From positions 1-64,000 of the forward strand of contig NZ_AUHQ01000003.1 in assembly GCF_000423265.1 (NCBI RefSeq): a stretch of DNA of 64,000 nucleotides. The letters are read 5' to 3'. The translations under genes were made by a program, and so were the position numbers. The DNA comes from Ligilactobacillus saerimneri DSM 16049. GTDB taxonomy: Bacteria; Bacillota; Bacilli; Lactobacillales; Lactobacillaceae. Below, one piece after another: positions 44,473 to 54,677 of this stretch. Numbering within the stretch: position 1 is the first letter of the stretch; the number at the start of each line of letters is the position of its first letter. The notes below the pieces were generated by a model that saw only the letters and a program-made list of their open reading frames with translations, searched no databases and was not told the DNA's origin.

Positions 44473-45417
44473 ATGGAAAAGTTAATTTTATTATTTTCTG
44501 GACAAGGGGCACAGTATAGCGGAATGGGCCTGGACTTGTATCAAAATGATCCATTATTCAAGGAGAAAATTGATCAAGCCAGTCAGGCTAGTGGGTTAGA
44601 TCTGGTTAAGATCTTGGCTAACAAAGACGGACAACTGGATAAAACTGCCTATGTACAACCGGCACTAGTTGCCGTTAGCCTAGGAATTTATGCGATGTTG
44701 AAGCGAGATTATACCTTAGACATTGCAGGAATGGTCGGTTTGTCGCTAGGCGAATATGGTGCTTTGATGGCAAGTGGTGCCTTGGATGAGCGCGAAGGCA
44801 TGCGCCTTTTACGTGCTCGGGGGGAATATATGCAAACGGACGCGGACGCGAATGTCAGTATGCTGGCTGCGGTATTGGGTCCAGATATCCCGCAGGTTGA
44901 AGCTATTTGTCAGCAAGTAAATCAGGCAGAGAACCCCGTAGCGGTGGCTAACTACAACTCACCAAAACAGGTAGTGATCGGGGGCAGTCCAGCAGCCGTG
45001 ACACAGACAATTGAAAAATTACAGACAGCTGGTGCGGCGAAAAAAGTGGTGCCGTTGCAAGTAAGCGGGGCGTTTCATACCCCGCTTTTTAAAAACAGTA
45101 GTAGTCAATTAGAGCGGCGCTTACAGACAGTTGGATTCACTGAACCCCAAGTGCCGGTTATCAGCAATACTACGGGCCAGCCCTTTACTAAGGACAACGT
45201 AGCAACGATTCTAAGCCGTCAAGTGTGTGTGCCCACTCATTTTGCAGACTGTATCAAATATTTATTAGCAAAGTGTGAAGTAACCGGCGTCTTGGAAATT
45301 GGCCCGGGAGTAACGCTGAGTAAATTCGTTAAACAAATTGACCGTAACCTGGCCCGCTATCACATTGAAGATTTGGCTACTTACCAGGCTTACGGTGCAC
45401 AAGTACGAGGTAATTAA
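44473..45417 (+). CDS. fabD: Malonyl-CoA:ACP transacylase FabD
   Basis: A 314-residue transacylase loading malonyl groups on ACP. Motifs: FSGQGAQYSGMG at the N-terminus, active Ser in GLSLGEYGAL (near 93), Arg in LLRARGEYMQ and His in VSGAFHTPLF (near 202). It overlaps no neighbour and ends one base before the GTG start of fabG, so the two are tightly coupled. Confidence 0.96.
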   Translation: MEKLILLFSGQGAQYSGMGLDLYQNDPLFKEKIDQASQASGLDLVKILANKDGQLDKTAYVQPALVAVSLGIYAMLKRDYTLDIAGMVGLSLGEYGALMASGALDEREGMRLLRARGEYMQTDADANVSMLAAVLGPDIPQVEAICQQVNQAENPVAVANYNSPKQVVIGGSPAAVTQTIEKLQTAGAAKKVVPLQVSGAFHTPLFKNSSSQLERRLQTVGFTEPQVPVISNTTGQPFTKDNVATILSRQVCVPTHFADCIKYLLAKCEVTGVLEIGPGVTLSKFVKQIDRNLARYHIEDLATYQAYGAQVRGN

Positions 45418-45418
45418 A

Positions 45419-46150
45419 GTGGATTTGAAAGAAAAAGTTGTGTTCATTTCTGGATCATCACGGGGGATCGGCAAGGCAATTGCCTGTGCGTTTGCCCAAG
45501 CTGGTTGTCACGTGATTTTGAACGCTCGCAAAGCAGTTGACCCAGAAGTGGTTGAACAGATCGAAGCCTATGGTGGCAAGGTAGCTGTGGTCTTGGGAGA
45601 TGTTTCACAAGCCCAAGATGTTCAGCGAATGGTTAAAGAAGCGCTAGCAGCCTTTGGCAAGGTTGATATCTTGGTCAATAACGCCGGCATTACTAACGAT
45701 AAGTTGGCGATTGGGATGAAACCAGATGACTTTACCAAAGTTATTGACGTGAATCTGACTGGGACTTTCATGCTGAGTCAGGCGTTTTTAAAAAAGATGT
45801 ACAAGCAAAAAGCTGGTGTCATCATCAATATGGCTAGTGTGATCGGTCTGCACGGCAATGTTGGGCAAGCTAACTATGCAGCCAGCAAGGCGGGAGTTAT
45901 TGGCTTAACCAAAAGCATTGCTAAGGAGGGGGCACTACGCAATATCAGGGTCAACGCAATTGCACCAGGAATGATTGCAAGTGATATGACCGCTGTTTTA
46001 AGTGACAAAGTCAAAGCCAATATTATGCAGGAGATTCCTCTCCACCGTTTTGGCAATGCTCAAGAAATTGCCCAAACTGCTCTTTTCTTAGCCGCAAATG
46101 ACTACATCACAGGGCAGGTAATAACAGTTGATGGCGGGATGACAATCTAG
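45419..46150 (+). CDS. fabG: 3-oxoacyl-ACP reductase FabG
   Basis: A 243-residue SDR enzyme, NADPH-dependent. SGSSRGIGKAIA is the cofactor loop; NNAGIT and the Ser-Tyr-Lys site (NMASVIG, YAASKAGVIG) are in order. Start: GTG 45419, eight bases after GAGG, one base after the fabD stop. An in-frame extension into fabD is not needed. Confidence 0.96.
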   Translation: MDLKEKVVFISGSSRGIGKAIACAFAQAGCHVILNARKAVDPEVVEQIEAYGGKVAVVLGDVSQAQDVQRMVKEALAAFGKVDILVNNAGITNDKLAIGMKPDDFTKVIDVNLTGTFMLSQAFLKKMYKQKAGVIINMASVIGLHGNVGQANYAASKAGVIGLTKSIAKEGALRNIRVNAIAPGMIASDMTAVLSDKVKANIMQEIPLHRFGNAQEIAQTALFLAANDYITGQVITVDGGMTI

Positions 46151-46160
46151 GAGTGATTAG

Positions 46161-47393
46161 ATGACAAGAGTAGTAATTACAGGGATGGGGACGGTTAGTC
46201 CAATCGGCAATGATACCCCAACATTTATTGCCAATCTCCTGGCTGGCAAGTTAGGAATCGACAAGATCAAAAAGTTTGATGCCAGTGCAACGGGGATCAG
46301 TGTTGCAGGGGAAGTGAAGGATTTTGATCCACAGCTAAGACTAAGCAAAAAAGCTGCTAAACGCATGGACCTGTATTCGCAATATGCAGTTTATACAGCG
46401 TTGGAAGCATTAGAGCAAGCAGGTATTTATGCTGAAAACACTGACCCATATGAAATGGGGGTCATTATTGGTTCAGGAATTGGAGGGTTAACTACCATCC
46501 AGGAACAAGTGATCAAGATGCATGAAAAAGGACCCCAACGAGTATCCCCACTGTTTGTTCCGACCGCGATTGCCAATATGGCCGCTGGGAACGTGGCGAT
46601 TGCAGCCAATGCTAAGAATATCTGTACGGCGGTTGTTACTGCTTGTGCATCAGCAACCAATGCGATTGGAGAGGCATACCGCCAGATTAAAGAAGGGCGG
46701 GCCCAGGTTATGCTGACCGGGGGTGCTGAAGCTTCGGTCAATGAAATCGGAATCGCTGGGTTTGCGGCTTTGACTGCTCTTTCAACGCAAGCAGATCCGC
46801 AGTTAGCTTCCCTGCCGTTTGACAGCAAGCGCTCGGGCTTTGTTTTAGGCGAAGGAGCAGCTACCCTTGTCTTGGAAAGCCTAGAACACGCACAAAAGCG
46901 GGGAGCTAAAATTCTCGGAGAAATTGTTGGCTATGGTGCCACTTGTGATGCTTATCACATCACTGCTCCTGATCCATCTGGCGAAGGGGCAGCACGGGCA
47001 ATGCAGGCGGCTCTAGATGAGGCCGGGATTAAACCAGACCAAGTCGGTTATATCAACGCTCACGGGACCGCAACCCATGCCAATGATGAAGGAGAAGCCA
47101 AAGCGATAAACCGTGTATTTGGCGCTGATAGTCAGGTTTGGGTAAGTTCGACCAAGTCAATGACTGGCCACTTGTTGGGGGCAGCTGGTGCGATCGAGGC
47201 AGTAGCAACGGTGGCCGCATTGCAGCTAGGGCAACTCCCGGCCAATATTGGTCTGACCCAGCAGGATGAAAAATGTCAAATTAATGTGGTAACGCAAAAT
47301 GCCCTGCCGGTGCCAATTGAATACGCATTGAGCAACTCACTTGGCTTTGGTGGGCACAATGCAGTTATTGCATTTAAAAAGTGGAGTGATTAA
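46161..47393 (+). CDS. fabF: 3-oxoacyl-ACP synthase II FabF
   Basis: A 410-residue elongating condensing enzyme. Catalytic Cys in VTACASATNAIGEA (near 163), His in NAHGTATHANDEGE (near 302) and His in TGHLLGAAGAIEA (near 338). AGGAG precedes the ATG. It extends acyl-ACP by two carbons per cycle. The stop is two bases before the GTG of accB. Confidence 0.97.
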   Translation: MTRVVITGMGTVSPIGNDTPTFIANLLAGKLGIDKIKKFDASATGISVAGEVKDFDPQLRLSKKAAKRMDLYSQYAVYTALEALEQAGIYAENTDPYEMGVIIGSGIGGLTTIQEQVIKMHEKGPQRVSPLFVPTAIANMAAGNVAIAANAKNICTAVVTACASATNAIGEAYRQIKEGRAQVMLTGGAEASVNEIGIAGFAALTALSTQADPQLASLPFDSKRSGFVLGEGAATLVLESLEHAQKRGAKILGEIVGYGATCDAYHITAPDPSGEGAARAMQAALDEAGIKPDQVGYINAHGTATHANDEGEAKAINRVFGADSQVWVSSTKSMTGHLLGAAGAIEAVATVAALQLGQLPANIGLTQQDEKCQINVVTQNALPVPIEYALSNSLGFGGHNAVIAFKKWSD

Positions 47394-47395
47394 GA

Positions 47396-47848
47396 GTGGA
47401 CTTTAAAGAAATAAAAGAACTGATGGCAGAATTCAATTCCTCGCCGATGCGGGAATTAGAAATTGAAACTGAGGGTTTTCATATTCATCTCAGTAAAAAT
47501 GAAAATACATTTAAGCCCCTTCCAGCAGCAACGAATACTAAGGCTGGAAGAACACCGGTGCCAGCTAACAATGCCACAGATGATACGAAACAAGAAACAA
47601 TCCCAGATGAAACCTACATTACAGCCCCGATGGTGGGGAGTATCTATTTGCAGCCAGAACCAGATAAACCAGCTTATGTGGAAGTAGGTTCCCGGGTGCA
47701 TAAGGGCGATGTGGTCTGCATCATTGAAGCGATGAAAATGATGACGGAAATCAAGGCAGATGTTGATGGTGTAGTTACCAAAGTTCTGGTTGCCAACGAA
47801 GAACTAGTAGAATTTGGACAACAACTCTTTGAGATTCAGGAAGGTTAA
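47396..47848 (+). CDS. accB: Biotin carboxyl carrier protein of acetyl-CoA carboxylase
   Basis: A 150-residue carrier. The C-terminal biotinyl domain has the target Lys in CIIEAMKMMTEIKAD (near residue 116) with GSRVHKGDVV before it. The N-terminal half is a helical segment (MDFKEIKELMAEFNSS) and a variable linker. GTG start two bases after fabF. It shuttles carboxybiotin between AccC and AccAD. Confidence 0.95.
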   Translation: MDFKEIKELMAEFNSSPMRELEIETEGFHIHLSKNENTFKPLPAATNTKAGRTPVPANNATDDTKQETIPDETYITAPMVGSIYLQPEPDKPAYVEVGSRVHKGDVVCIIEAMKMMTEIKADVDGVVTKVLVANEELVEFGQQLFEIQEG

Positions 47849-47851
47849 AAA

Positions 47852-48277
47852 ATGGTTTTAGACGTAACAGAAATTCAAAAAATTATTCCGCACCGGTACC
47901 CGATGCTTTTGATCGACCGGGTAGAAGAACTGGAAGTCGGGAAAAGAGCAGTGGCCATTCGCAATGTAACGGCTCATGAACAGGTCTTTAATGGCCATTT
48001 TCCTGGTAACCCGGTTCTTCCCGGTGTCTTGATTGTGGAAGCAATGGCTCAAACAGGAGCAGTGGCCCTGTTATCCATGGATGAATTCAAGGGTAAGACG
48101 GCTTATTTTGGAGGAATTAAACAAGCAAAGTTTAGAAAGGTTGTTCGGCCTGGAGATACCTTACGGATCGAAGTAACATTGGAAAAAATTCGCAACAATG
48201 TTGGTCTGGGCAAGGCTATCGCCATGGTTGCTGGACAAAAGGCATGTACGGCCGAACTAACCTTCATGATTGGTTAG
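47852..48277 (+). CDS. fabZ: 3-hydroxyacyl-ACP dehydratase, second FabZ
   Basis: A 141-residue dehydratase with [20 protein letters not shown] (His near 48, Glu near 62), the plain FabZ form. It lies among the acc genes, three bases after accB, with AGGAAGG before the ATG. The operon therefore encodes two diverged dehydratases. Confidence 0.95.
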   Translation: MVLDVTEIQKIIPHRYPMLLIDRVEELEVGKRAVAIRNVTAHEQVFNGHFPGNPVLPGVLIVEAMAQTGAVALLSMDEFKGKTAYFGGIKQAKFRKVVRPGDTLRIEVTLEKIRNNVGLGKAIAMVAGQKACTAELTFMIG

Positions 48278-48290
48278 ATAGGTGGTAGAA

Positions 48291-49670
48291 ATGTTTGCGA
48301 AAGTTTTAGTTGCTAATCGGGGCGAGATTGCAGTCCGAATTATTCGCTCCTTGAAAGAGTTAGGCATCAAGTCAGTGGCGATTTATTCGACAGCTGACCG
48401 GGAAAGCCTTCATGTGCAGTTAGCTGATGAAGCAGTCTGTGTGGGAACAGCCCGACCACAGGATTCATATTTGAATATGCAAAATATCTTGGCAGCAGCC
48501 GTAGGGACGGGGGCAGAAGCGATCCACCCCGGTTTTGGTTTCTTGTCGGAGAACAGTCGCTTTGTGGAAATGTGTGAAGCTTGTGGTGTGACATTTATTG
48601 GACCCAAGTCCCAAACGATTGATTTGATGGGGAATAAGGCTAATGCTCGGATGCAAATGCAAGCTAATGATGTGCCGGTTATTCCTGGTAGCGAGGGCTT
48701 TATTGCTGATGTGCAGGAAGCCCAAACAGTTGCTCAAAAAGTAGGTTTTCCAGTCCTCTTAAAGGCGGCCGCTGGTGGCGGAGGAAAAGGAATTCGGCGG
48801 GTAAACAATGCCCAAGAGTTAGGCCAGGCTTTTGAAGAAGCCCGGCGCGAAGCTCAAAATGCCTTTGGGGATAACCGGATGTATCTGGAAAAGATTATGG
48901 AAAATGTTAAACACATTGAAGTGCAGATTTTCCGCGATCAGGCGGGACATACTGTTTATTTTCCTGAACGGGACTGCTCGGTTCAGCGTAGCAAGCAAAA
49001 AATGATCGAGGAGAGTCCATGTTCAATCATTACGCCTGCCCAAAGACAAGAACTCGGGCAAATTGCGTTGCGGGCAGCCAATGCCATTGATTATCTAAAT
49101 ACCGGAACGATTGAATTTTTAATGGATCAGGACCATCATTTTTACTTCATGGAGATGAATACCCGGATCCAAGTAGAACATACCGTGACCGAAATGGTGA
49201 CGGGGATTGACTTGGTAGAAGCCCAGCTGAAAGTTGCAGCTGGGGAAATGTTGCCTTTTAGCCAGGATGATATCAAGGCCAACGGGTATGCGATTGAGTG
49301 TCGGATCAATGCTGAAGATCCAGCGCACAACTTCTTGCCATCTGTGGGCAAGGTTAAGTATCTATATTTCCCAGTTGGTAACTTGGGAATGCGGATTGAT
49401 TCCGACCTGTATTCGGGGGTCGAGATTCCGCCGTATTATGATTCGATGATTGCTAAAGTAATCGCCTTGGGACATGATCGGCGCGAAGCGATTGAAAAGG
49501 TCAAACGTTTGTTGAATGAAATGGTCATTATGGGGATCACAACTAACCAAGCGATTCATTTGGATATTCTTCAGACCAAGACGTTTTTGCATGACCAGGT
49601 AACAACTGACTATCTGGAAAAGAAATTTTTACCACAGTGGAAAGAAGGGGTAGCTAGTGCAACTGTTTGA
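48291..49670 (+). CDS. accC: Biotin carboxylase subunit of acetyl-CoA carboxylase
   Basis: A 459-residue ATP-grasp enzyme that carboxylates biotin on AccB. Standard start [20 protein letters not shown], glycine-rich [15 protein letters not shown] near 165, [16 protein letters not shown] and the [15 protein letters not shown] catalytic block near 285. ATG 48291 is used; GTG 48282 lies in frame before the AGGTGG ribosome site. It overlaps accD by 14 bases. Confidence 0.96.
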   Translation: MFAKVLVANRGEIAVRIIRSLKELGIKSVAIYSTADRESLHVQLADEAVCVGTARPQDSYLNMQNILAAAVGTGAEAIHPGFGFLSENSRFVEMCEACGVTFIGPKSQTIDLMGNKANARMQMQANDVPVIPGSEGFIADVQEAQTVAQKVGFPVLLKAAAGGGGKGIRRVNNAQELGQAFEEARREAQNAFGDNRMYLEKIMENVKHIEVQIFRDQAGHTVYFPERDCSVQRSKQKMIEESPCSIITPAQRQELGQIALRAANAIDYLNTGTIEFLMDQDHHFYFMEMNTRIQVEHTVTEMVTGIDLVEAQLKVAAGEMLPFSQDDIKANGYAIECRINAEDPAHNFLPSVGKVKYLYFPVGNLGMRIDSDLYSGVEIPPYYDSMIAKVIALGHDRREAIEKVKRLLNEMVIMGITTNQAIHLDILQTKTFLHDQVTTDYLEKKFLPQWKEGVASATV

Positions 49671-50514
49671 TGAGCTCAAGACACTGGGACATAAGCATAT
49701 TAAGGCAGACAAGGAAGCCCAAAATAAAGTGCCGACTGGTCTGTGGATCTCTTGTCCCAAGTGCCACCAATCTTTTTATCATAAAGATCTCGGTCCTTAC
49801 CGTGACTGTCCTTCCTGCCAGTATGGCTTTCGGATCAGTGCTCGGGAACGGCTGGCCTGGCTAGTCGATAATTTCCATGAAATGGATGCAGATTTGCAAA
49901 CCCAAGATCCCTTGGATTTCCCTGGTTATCAAGCTAAGTTGGCCAAGGCACAAACGGCAACTCAGCTCAATGATTCTGTTTTGACGGGAATTGCGCAGAT
50001 TGGGCAGGCAAAATTTGCCCTGGGAATTATGGATCCAAAGTTCATTATGGGTTCACTGGGGACAATTGCAGGTGAGAAGATTACCCGCTTGTTTGAAACA
50101 GCTACCCAAAAGAAGTTAGCAGTGGTTTTGTTTACAGCTTCTGGTGGGGCGCGGATGCAGGAAGGAATTTTCTCTTTGATGCAAATGGCTAAAGTTTCAC
50201 AAGCAGTCAAGCACCATGCTAATGCAGGATTGTTTTATTTGACCGTTCTGACTGACCCAACAACGGGTGGGGTAACAGCTAGCTTTGCTATGCAGGGGGA
50301 TATCATTGTGGCCGAACCCCACGCCCTAGTAGGGTTTGCTGGTAAAAGAGTGATTGAGCAAACGATCCACCAACGCGTGCCAGAAGATTTACAGGCTGCT
50401 GAAACGGTACTCAAAGAAGGATTTGTGGACGCAATTGTTCCGCGGGCACAGCAGAAGGCTACAATTGCTTTCTTATTGGCCACAAATCAGAAAAGGAGGG
50501 TGGCTCATGGTTAG
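49657..50514 (+). CDS. accD: Acetyl-CoA carboxylase carboxyltransferase beta subunit
   Basis: A 285-residue carboxyltransferase subunit. A zinc ribbon at the N-terminus ([19 protein letters not shown]...C, near 34-56) binds one zinc. Then comes the crotonase-like core with [19 protein letters not shown] and [20 protein letters not shown] start inside the end of accC. The end overlaps accA by eight bases, so the pair is made in equal amounts. Confidence 0.96.
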   Translation: MQLFDELKTLGHKHIKADKEAQNKVPTGLWISCPKCHQSFYHKDLGPYRDCPSCQYGFRISARERLAWLVDNFHEMDADLQTQDPLDFPGYQAKLAKAQTATQLNDSVLTGIAQIGQAKFALGIMDPKFIMGSLGTIAGEKITRLFETATQKKLAVVLFTASGGARMQEGIFSLMQMAKVSQAVKHHANAGLFYLTVLTDPTTGGVTASFAMQGDIIVAEPHALVGFAGKRVIEQTIHQRVPEDLQAAETVLKEGFVDAIVPRAQQKATIAFLLATNQKRRVAHG

Positions 50515-51307
50515 TCTATTTGAACATAAGCCACGAGAACAACGAACTGCAGCCGCAGTCGTCAAAGCGGCTCGGGCGGAACAAAAAGTAACGGCCCCAG
50601 AGCTGATCAAGGGCCTGTTTAAAGAGTTTCATGAGCTCCATGGGGACCGCAGTGGGGCGGATGACCCTGCGATCATTGGCGGAATTGGCTTTTTAAACGA
50701 TATAGCGGTAACCGTGATTGCCATTGATAAAGGAAAAACACCTGCGGAACGGATTGCCAAACACTTTGGTGGTCCCACTCCCAACGGCTATCGGAAAGCA
50801 TTACGCTTGATGAAGCAGGCGGAAAAATTTGGGCGACCAGTAATAACGCTCATCAATACTGCAGGCGCCTATCCGGGCCCAACAGCCGAAGAAGGTGGCC
50901 AAGGGCAAGCCATTGCTCAGAACTTGTTAGCGATGAGCGACCTTAAAGTGCCGGTCATTGCGCTTATCTTTGGTGAAGGGGGCAGCGGTGGAGCCCTGGC
51001 ATTAGCAGTCGCTAATAAAGTATATATGCTGGAAAACAGTATGTACACAGTCCTATCCCCGGAAGGGTTTGCCACGATTTTGTGGAAAGATAGTAGTCGG
51101 GCTGCCGAAGCTGCTGAAGTGATGCAGGTAACACCGCAGGCACTATTGCAGCAGGGAGTTATTGAAGGAATTGTTGCGGAACCAAACTCCCACCGTAAAG
51201 TAATCAAGAATATTAAGCGTGTCCTAGTTGAGGAGCTAGCATCACTTCAGAGGTTAACTCCACATGAGCTGGTAGCTCGCCGGCATGCGCGCTTCAGAAA
51301 ATTTTAA
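50507..51307 (+). CDS. accA: Acetyl-CoA carboxylase carboxyltransferase alpha subunit
   Basis: A 266-residue crotonase-fold subunit pairing with Acc[37 protein letters not shown] and [15 protein letters not shown] are typical. Start: ATG 50507 with AGGAGGG. It is shorter at both ends than the ~315-residue enterobacterial form, as usual in lactobacilli. Confidence 0.96.
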   Translation: MVSLFEHKPREQRTAAAVVKAARAEQKVTAPELIKGLFKEFHELHGDRSGADDPAIIGGIGFLNDIAVTVIAIDKGKTPAERIAKHFGGPTPNGYRKALRLMKQAEKFGRPVITLINTAGAYPGPTAEEGGQGQAIAQNLLAMSDLKVPVIALIFGEGGSGGALALAVANKVYMLENSMYTVLSPEGFATILWKDSSRAAEAAEVMQVTPQALLQQGVIEGIVAEPNSHRKVIKNIKRVLVEELASLQRLTPHELVARRHARFRKF

Positions 51308-51318
51308 GGAGGAGCAAC

Positions 51319-52077
51319 ATGGGTGATCTATTAACTGGTAAAAAAATCGTAGTTATGGGGGCGGCTAACAAGCGGTCGATCGCGTGGGGCTGCGCTCAGA
51401 TGATGATGGAGCAAGGCGCTCAGCTAATTTTTACCTATCAGAACGATCGTTTAAAGAAAAGTTTACATAAGTTGGTAGCAGACGAAGAAGCATTGGTTGA
51501 ATGTGACGTTGCAGCGGATGAAAGCATACAGACTGCGTTTGCGACAATCAAGGAGCGCTTTGGTAAGGTAGACGGGATTGTTCATGCTATTGCCTTTGCG
51601 CCCAAGGAGGCTTTGGGCGGTGCGATCATGGATGCAAAACGCCAGGACTTCGCAATTGCACAAGACATTTCAGCATACTCTTTGGTAGCTGTTGCCAAGT
51701 ATGGGCAAGCAATTCTGAACAATCCAGGTAGCATTGTAACTTTGACTTACTTTGGCTCGGAACGAGCTATACCGAACTACAATGTCATGGGGGTTGCTAA
51801 GGCAGCGCTGGAAGCAAATGTTCGCTACTTAGCGCGCGACATGGCAAAGTATGGCGTGCGGGTCAATGCGATCTCAGCTGGAGCAGTCAAGACTTTGGCG
51901 GTGACAGGAATCAAGGGCCACGCTGAACTATTAGAAATGTCAGCCGCACGGACTGTTGATGGTCAGTCTGTCACAACAAAAGAAATTGGTGGGGCATGTG
52001 CCTTTCTAATGTCGGACTTAGCAACCGGAGTAGTTGGGGATACGATTTATGTAGATAAAGGCGTTCACTTAATCTAA
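51319..52077 (+). CDS. fabI: Enoyl-ACP reductase FabI
   Basis: A 252-residue SDR-like reductase finishing each elongation cycle with NAD(P)H. GAANKRSIAWGCAQ is the cofactor loop of FabI, and the catalytic Tyr and Lys fall in NYNVMGVAKAALEAN (Tyr-x6-Lys). AAGGAGG precedes the ATG. It is the last gene before the operon terminator. Many Lactobacillales use FabK instead; here FabI is the enoyl reductase encoded in the operon. Confidence 0.95.
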   Translation: MGDLLTGKKIVVMGAANKRSIAWGCAQMMMEQGAQLIFTYQNDRLKKSLHKLVADEEALVECDVAADESIQTAFATIKERFGKVDGIVHAIAFAPKEALGGAIMDAKRQDFAIAQDISAYSLVAVAKYGQAILNNPGSIVTLTYFGSERAIPNYNVMGVAKAALEANVRYLARDMAKYGVRVNAISAGAVKTLAVTGIKGHAELLEMSAARTVDGQSVTTKEIGGACAFLMSDLATGVVGDTIYVDKGVHLI

Positions 52078-52085
52078 TAGAATAC

Positions 52086-52132
52086 AAAAATGGCAAACCT
52101 CCTGGTACTTATACCATGGTTTGCCATTTTTT
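52086..52132. terminator. Terminator of the fab operon, also facing pepO
   Basis: AAAAATGGCAAACC (52086-52099) / GGTTTGCCATTTTT (52118-52131) with an inner TGGTA/TACCA stem. Confidence 0.92.
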
Positions 52133-52161
52133 ATTAGTGAATAATTTGCGTTAGGTTCAAG

Positions 52162-54084
52162 TTACCAGATGTTTACCCGTTCGCTTGCAGGTAAGTACAT
52201 CCCGTCGCCTGGTTGAACATTGAATGGTTGGTAGAAATCATCCAGGTTTTTAACTTGAATATTAGCCCGAAGCTCGTGTGGAGAGTGGACATCGATTGCC
52301 AGTAAGAGTTTTTGCCGTTCAAGAGAGGACTTCATGCACCAGATCCGCGCCCAGTTGATGAAGAAGGCCCGCAGGTCAGCAGAGCCGTCTTCTTTAGCGG
52401 CTTGCAAAGCACAACTTAGACCACCAGCATCAGCGATATTTTCAGAAACTACCAATTTACCGTTAACCTTGCCGGCAGGAGTAGTGAGCCCGTCAAACTG
52501 CTTAATCATCTTTTCGGCCAGTTCTTGGAAGTGTTTGAGGTCCGCATCAGTCCACCAGTTGTTCATATTCCCGTATTCGTCAAACTTCGCCCCGTTGTTA
52601 TCAAAGGCATGGGAGATTTCATGGGCGATAACGGCCCCAATTCCCCCATAGTTAGCACTGGCCGGTTGGTCCAAACTATAAAATGGTGCCTGGAGAATAG
52701 CAGCGGGAAAGACGATGATGTTGAACGATGGGTTGTAGTAGGCATTAACCATGTGTGCTGGCATTCCCCACCGGGTCCGATCGACAGGTTTGGTTAAACG
52801 TCCGTAGTGGTCTTTGAGGATGATCTTAGTAAACTCGTGATCATTATCCAGAAGCGAAGCAGATTCATCGACACTGAACTTAGTGTAGAGCGAGTCTAGC
52901 TCATCCGGATAACCCACGTTGATTCCCAGAGTATTGAGCTTAACAACGGCTTGTTTACGGGTGGCAGCACTCAGCCAGTCGTTATTTTCTAACCGTTGCT
53001 TGTAGACAGCGACCATCTTTTCAACCATGTGGTGGACGTCAGCTTTGGCTTGAGGGCCAAAATATTTGTGGCCATAGTAGAGCCCAACAACTTGGTCAAA
53101 CTGGTTAGTTGCCAGGTAATAGGCCGCTTTTTGCGGTTTTTTTGCTTCCTTTGATCCTGATAGAGCCCGACCATATTCACCACTGGTAACCCGCATTTCA
53201 TCAGTTAAGTAAGGTGCCATAGCAATCAGCATCTTGACCACGATCCAACTTTGAATTTGAGCGAAAGTAGCGGGTGTTACTAGTTGGTTTAAGGCAGCAT
53301 AATAGTTAGGTTCGGTGACGATTACTTGGTCAACCGTGGTTCCAACTAAGCGTTGCGCATAAGCTACTAGATCAATGGCACTGCTGGTTTGTGCAAATTC
53401 TGCTGGAGTATATTTGTTATACATCTTAGTATAGTCAGCCCGCTCAGTAGAGTCTTTTTCATGGGGTGCCAGAGCAGCATCAAAAGCCAACGCCCGCTGG
53501 AGGTGGTCCTCAGCGAAGTCAGCGCTATAACCGGCCAAGGAGAACAACTTACGAACCATATTTTGATAAATTGCCAGCAATTGGTCTGCCTGATCCTTTT
53601 TTTCGTCTGTGTAGTAGGTTTTGTCCGGTAAGATCAAGTGAGGAGCTTCGGCATAGAGGGCATAGTGGGCAGTGTCCTTCATATCAGGGTCAACTGACAT
53701 TGGGAATGGTGTGGGGTAGCCACTCATGGTCAACTCTGGTAAGGCTTCCTGCCAATCTTGGAGGTCTTTAAGATCCAAAATGCGGTCCAGGAACTTTTGT
53801 GCTGGTGCAAAACCAAGGGCTTCCCGTTCATCAAAGTTGGCTGCTTTACGGTAGTACTTGATGAATTCTTGTAAATAAGGATCATCCGGGATATCCTTGC
53901 CATCGAGCATGGCTTGGAAATCGGCCATCAAGGTCTTTTCGATGTTGTCAGCCAAATCAGCAAAGCCCCCAGTAGTTGGCTTGTCTGCTGGAATGACAGC
54001 ATGTTGGAGCCATTCACCATTAACGGCCTGATAGAGGTCATCTTTGAGCAATGCTTCATTGATTGGATATTGTTTATTTGTCAT
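52162..54084 (-). CDS. pepO: M13 family endopeptidase PepO
   Basis: A 640-residue neprilysin-type zinc endopeptidase, cytoplasmic in lactobacilli, cutting oligopeptides. The zinc site is VIAHEISHAFDNNG with the third ligand in VSENIADAGGL. NAYYNPSFNIIVFPAAILQ and the C-terminal VQPGDGMYLPASERVNIW are family marks. Length is normal (630-650). AAAGGATG precedes the ATG. It complements the two M20 dipeptidases in peptide breakdown. Confidence 0.97.
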   Translation of the reverse strand: MTNKQYPINEALLKDDLYQAVNGEWLQHAVIPADKPTTGGFADLADNIEKTLMADFQAMLDGKDIPDDPYLQEFIKYYRKAANFDEREALGFAPAQKFLDRILDLKDLQDWQEALPELTMSGYPTPFPMSVDPDMKDTAHYALYAEAPHLILPDKTYYTDEKKDQADQLLAIYQNMVRKLFSLAGYSADFAEDHLQRALAFDAALAPHEKDSTERADYTKMYNKYTPAEFAQTSSAIDLVAYAQRLVGTTVDQVIVTEPNYYAALNQLVTPATFAQIQSWIVVKMLIAMAPYLTDEMRVTSGEYGRALSGSKEAKKPQKAAYYLATNQFDQVVGLYYGHKYFGPQAKADVHHMVEKMVAVYKQRLENNDWLSAATRKQAVVKLNTLGINVGYPDELDSLYTKFSVDESASLLDNDHEFTKIILKDHYGRLTKPVDRTRWGMPAHMVNAYYNPSFNIIVFPAAILQAPFYSLDQPASANYGGIGAVIAHEISHAFDNNGAKFDEYGNMNNWWTDADLKHFQELAEKMIKQFDGLTTPAGKVNGKLVVSENIADAGGLSCALQAAKEDGSADLRAFFINWARIWCMKSSLERQKLLLAIDVHSPHELRANIQVKNLDDFYQPFNVQPGDGMYLPASERVNIW

Positions 54085-54200
54085 TCAGGTCATCCTTTCA
54101 TGTGTAGTCAATGAGTTGTTATTTATATTTTAGCCCAAATATTATTGATTTCACAGAATTAGCCCTGAACGCAAAAAGTTCAATTTTTGAAAAATATTGT

Positions 54201-54231
54201 TTGACTTGGAGCTCACTCCAAGTAATATGAT
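54201..54231 (+). promoter_or_regulatory. MerR-type promoter with 19-bp spacer
   Basis: TTGACT (54201-54206) and TATGAT (54226-54231) are 19 bp apart, and the spacer holds the palindrome CTTGGAG-CTCA-CTCCAAG (54205-54222). Over-long spacers with a central dyad are the hallmark of promoters twisted into activity by MerR regulators. It drives the regulator gene and the three redox genes after it. Confidence 0.85.
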
Positions 54232-54263
54232 GAATTTAGAAATTATAGCTGGAGGGAGATAAG

Positions 54264-54677
54264 ATGGCAGATTTGACGATTTCCGCAGTGGCAGAAAAGT
54301 TTCACGTGAAACCAGATACCCTGCGTTATTATGAGCGCATTGGCTTGTTGCCACCTGTACCCCGGCGGACTAACGGGAACCGTTATTATCCGCCGAGTAT
54401 TCAAGAATGGTTAGAAATGGTTTTGTGTTTTCGGGCGTCAGGGATGGCGATTGAACCGCTGATTGAATATTGTAGTTTATTGCAACAGGGCGATGAAACC
54501 GCCCCCGCCCGGGAAAAGATTTTGCAGGAGCAGCTAGCAGTGTTATTAACCCAGCGTGAACAATTGGACAAATCGATTCACCGGCTAGAAGGCAAGGTTG
54601 CCCGCTATGAAAGAGGGGAAGTTAAAGTAGGGGCTGATTGGCTCCACTTTGCAGAAAAAAAGGATGGTAGAAAATGA
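54264..54677 (+). CDS. MerR-family transcriptional regulator
   Basis: A 137-residue regulator. The MerR winged helix fills residues 3-70 (ISAVAEKFHVKPDTLRYYERIGLLPPVPR), followed by the long dimerisation helix (about 80-120). The effector part is short and lacks the Cys pattern of metal sensors, so it belongs to the group controlling aldo/keto reductases and dehydrogenases. GGAGGGAG precedes the ATG. It overlaps the next gene by four bases (ATGA) and presumably activates its own operon. Confidence 0.9.
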   Translation: MADLTISAVAEKFHVKPDTLRYYERIGLLPPVPRRTNGNRYYPPSIQEWLEMVLCFRASGMAIEPLIEYCSLLQQGDETAPAREKILQEQLAVLLTQREQLDKSIHRLEGKVARYERGEVKVGADWLHFAEKKDGRK

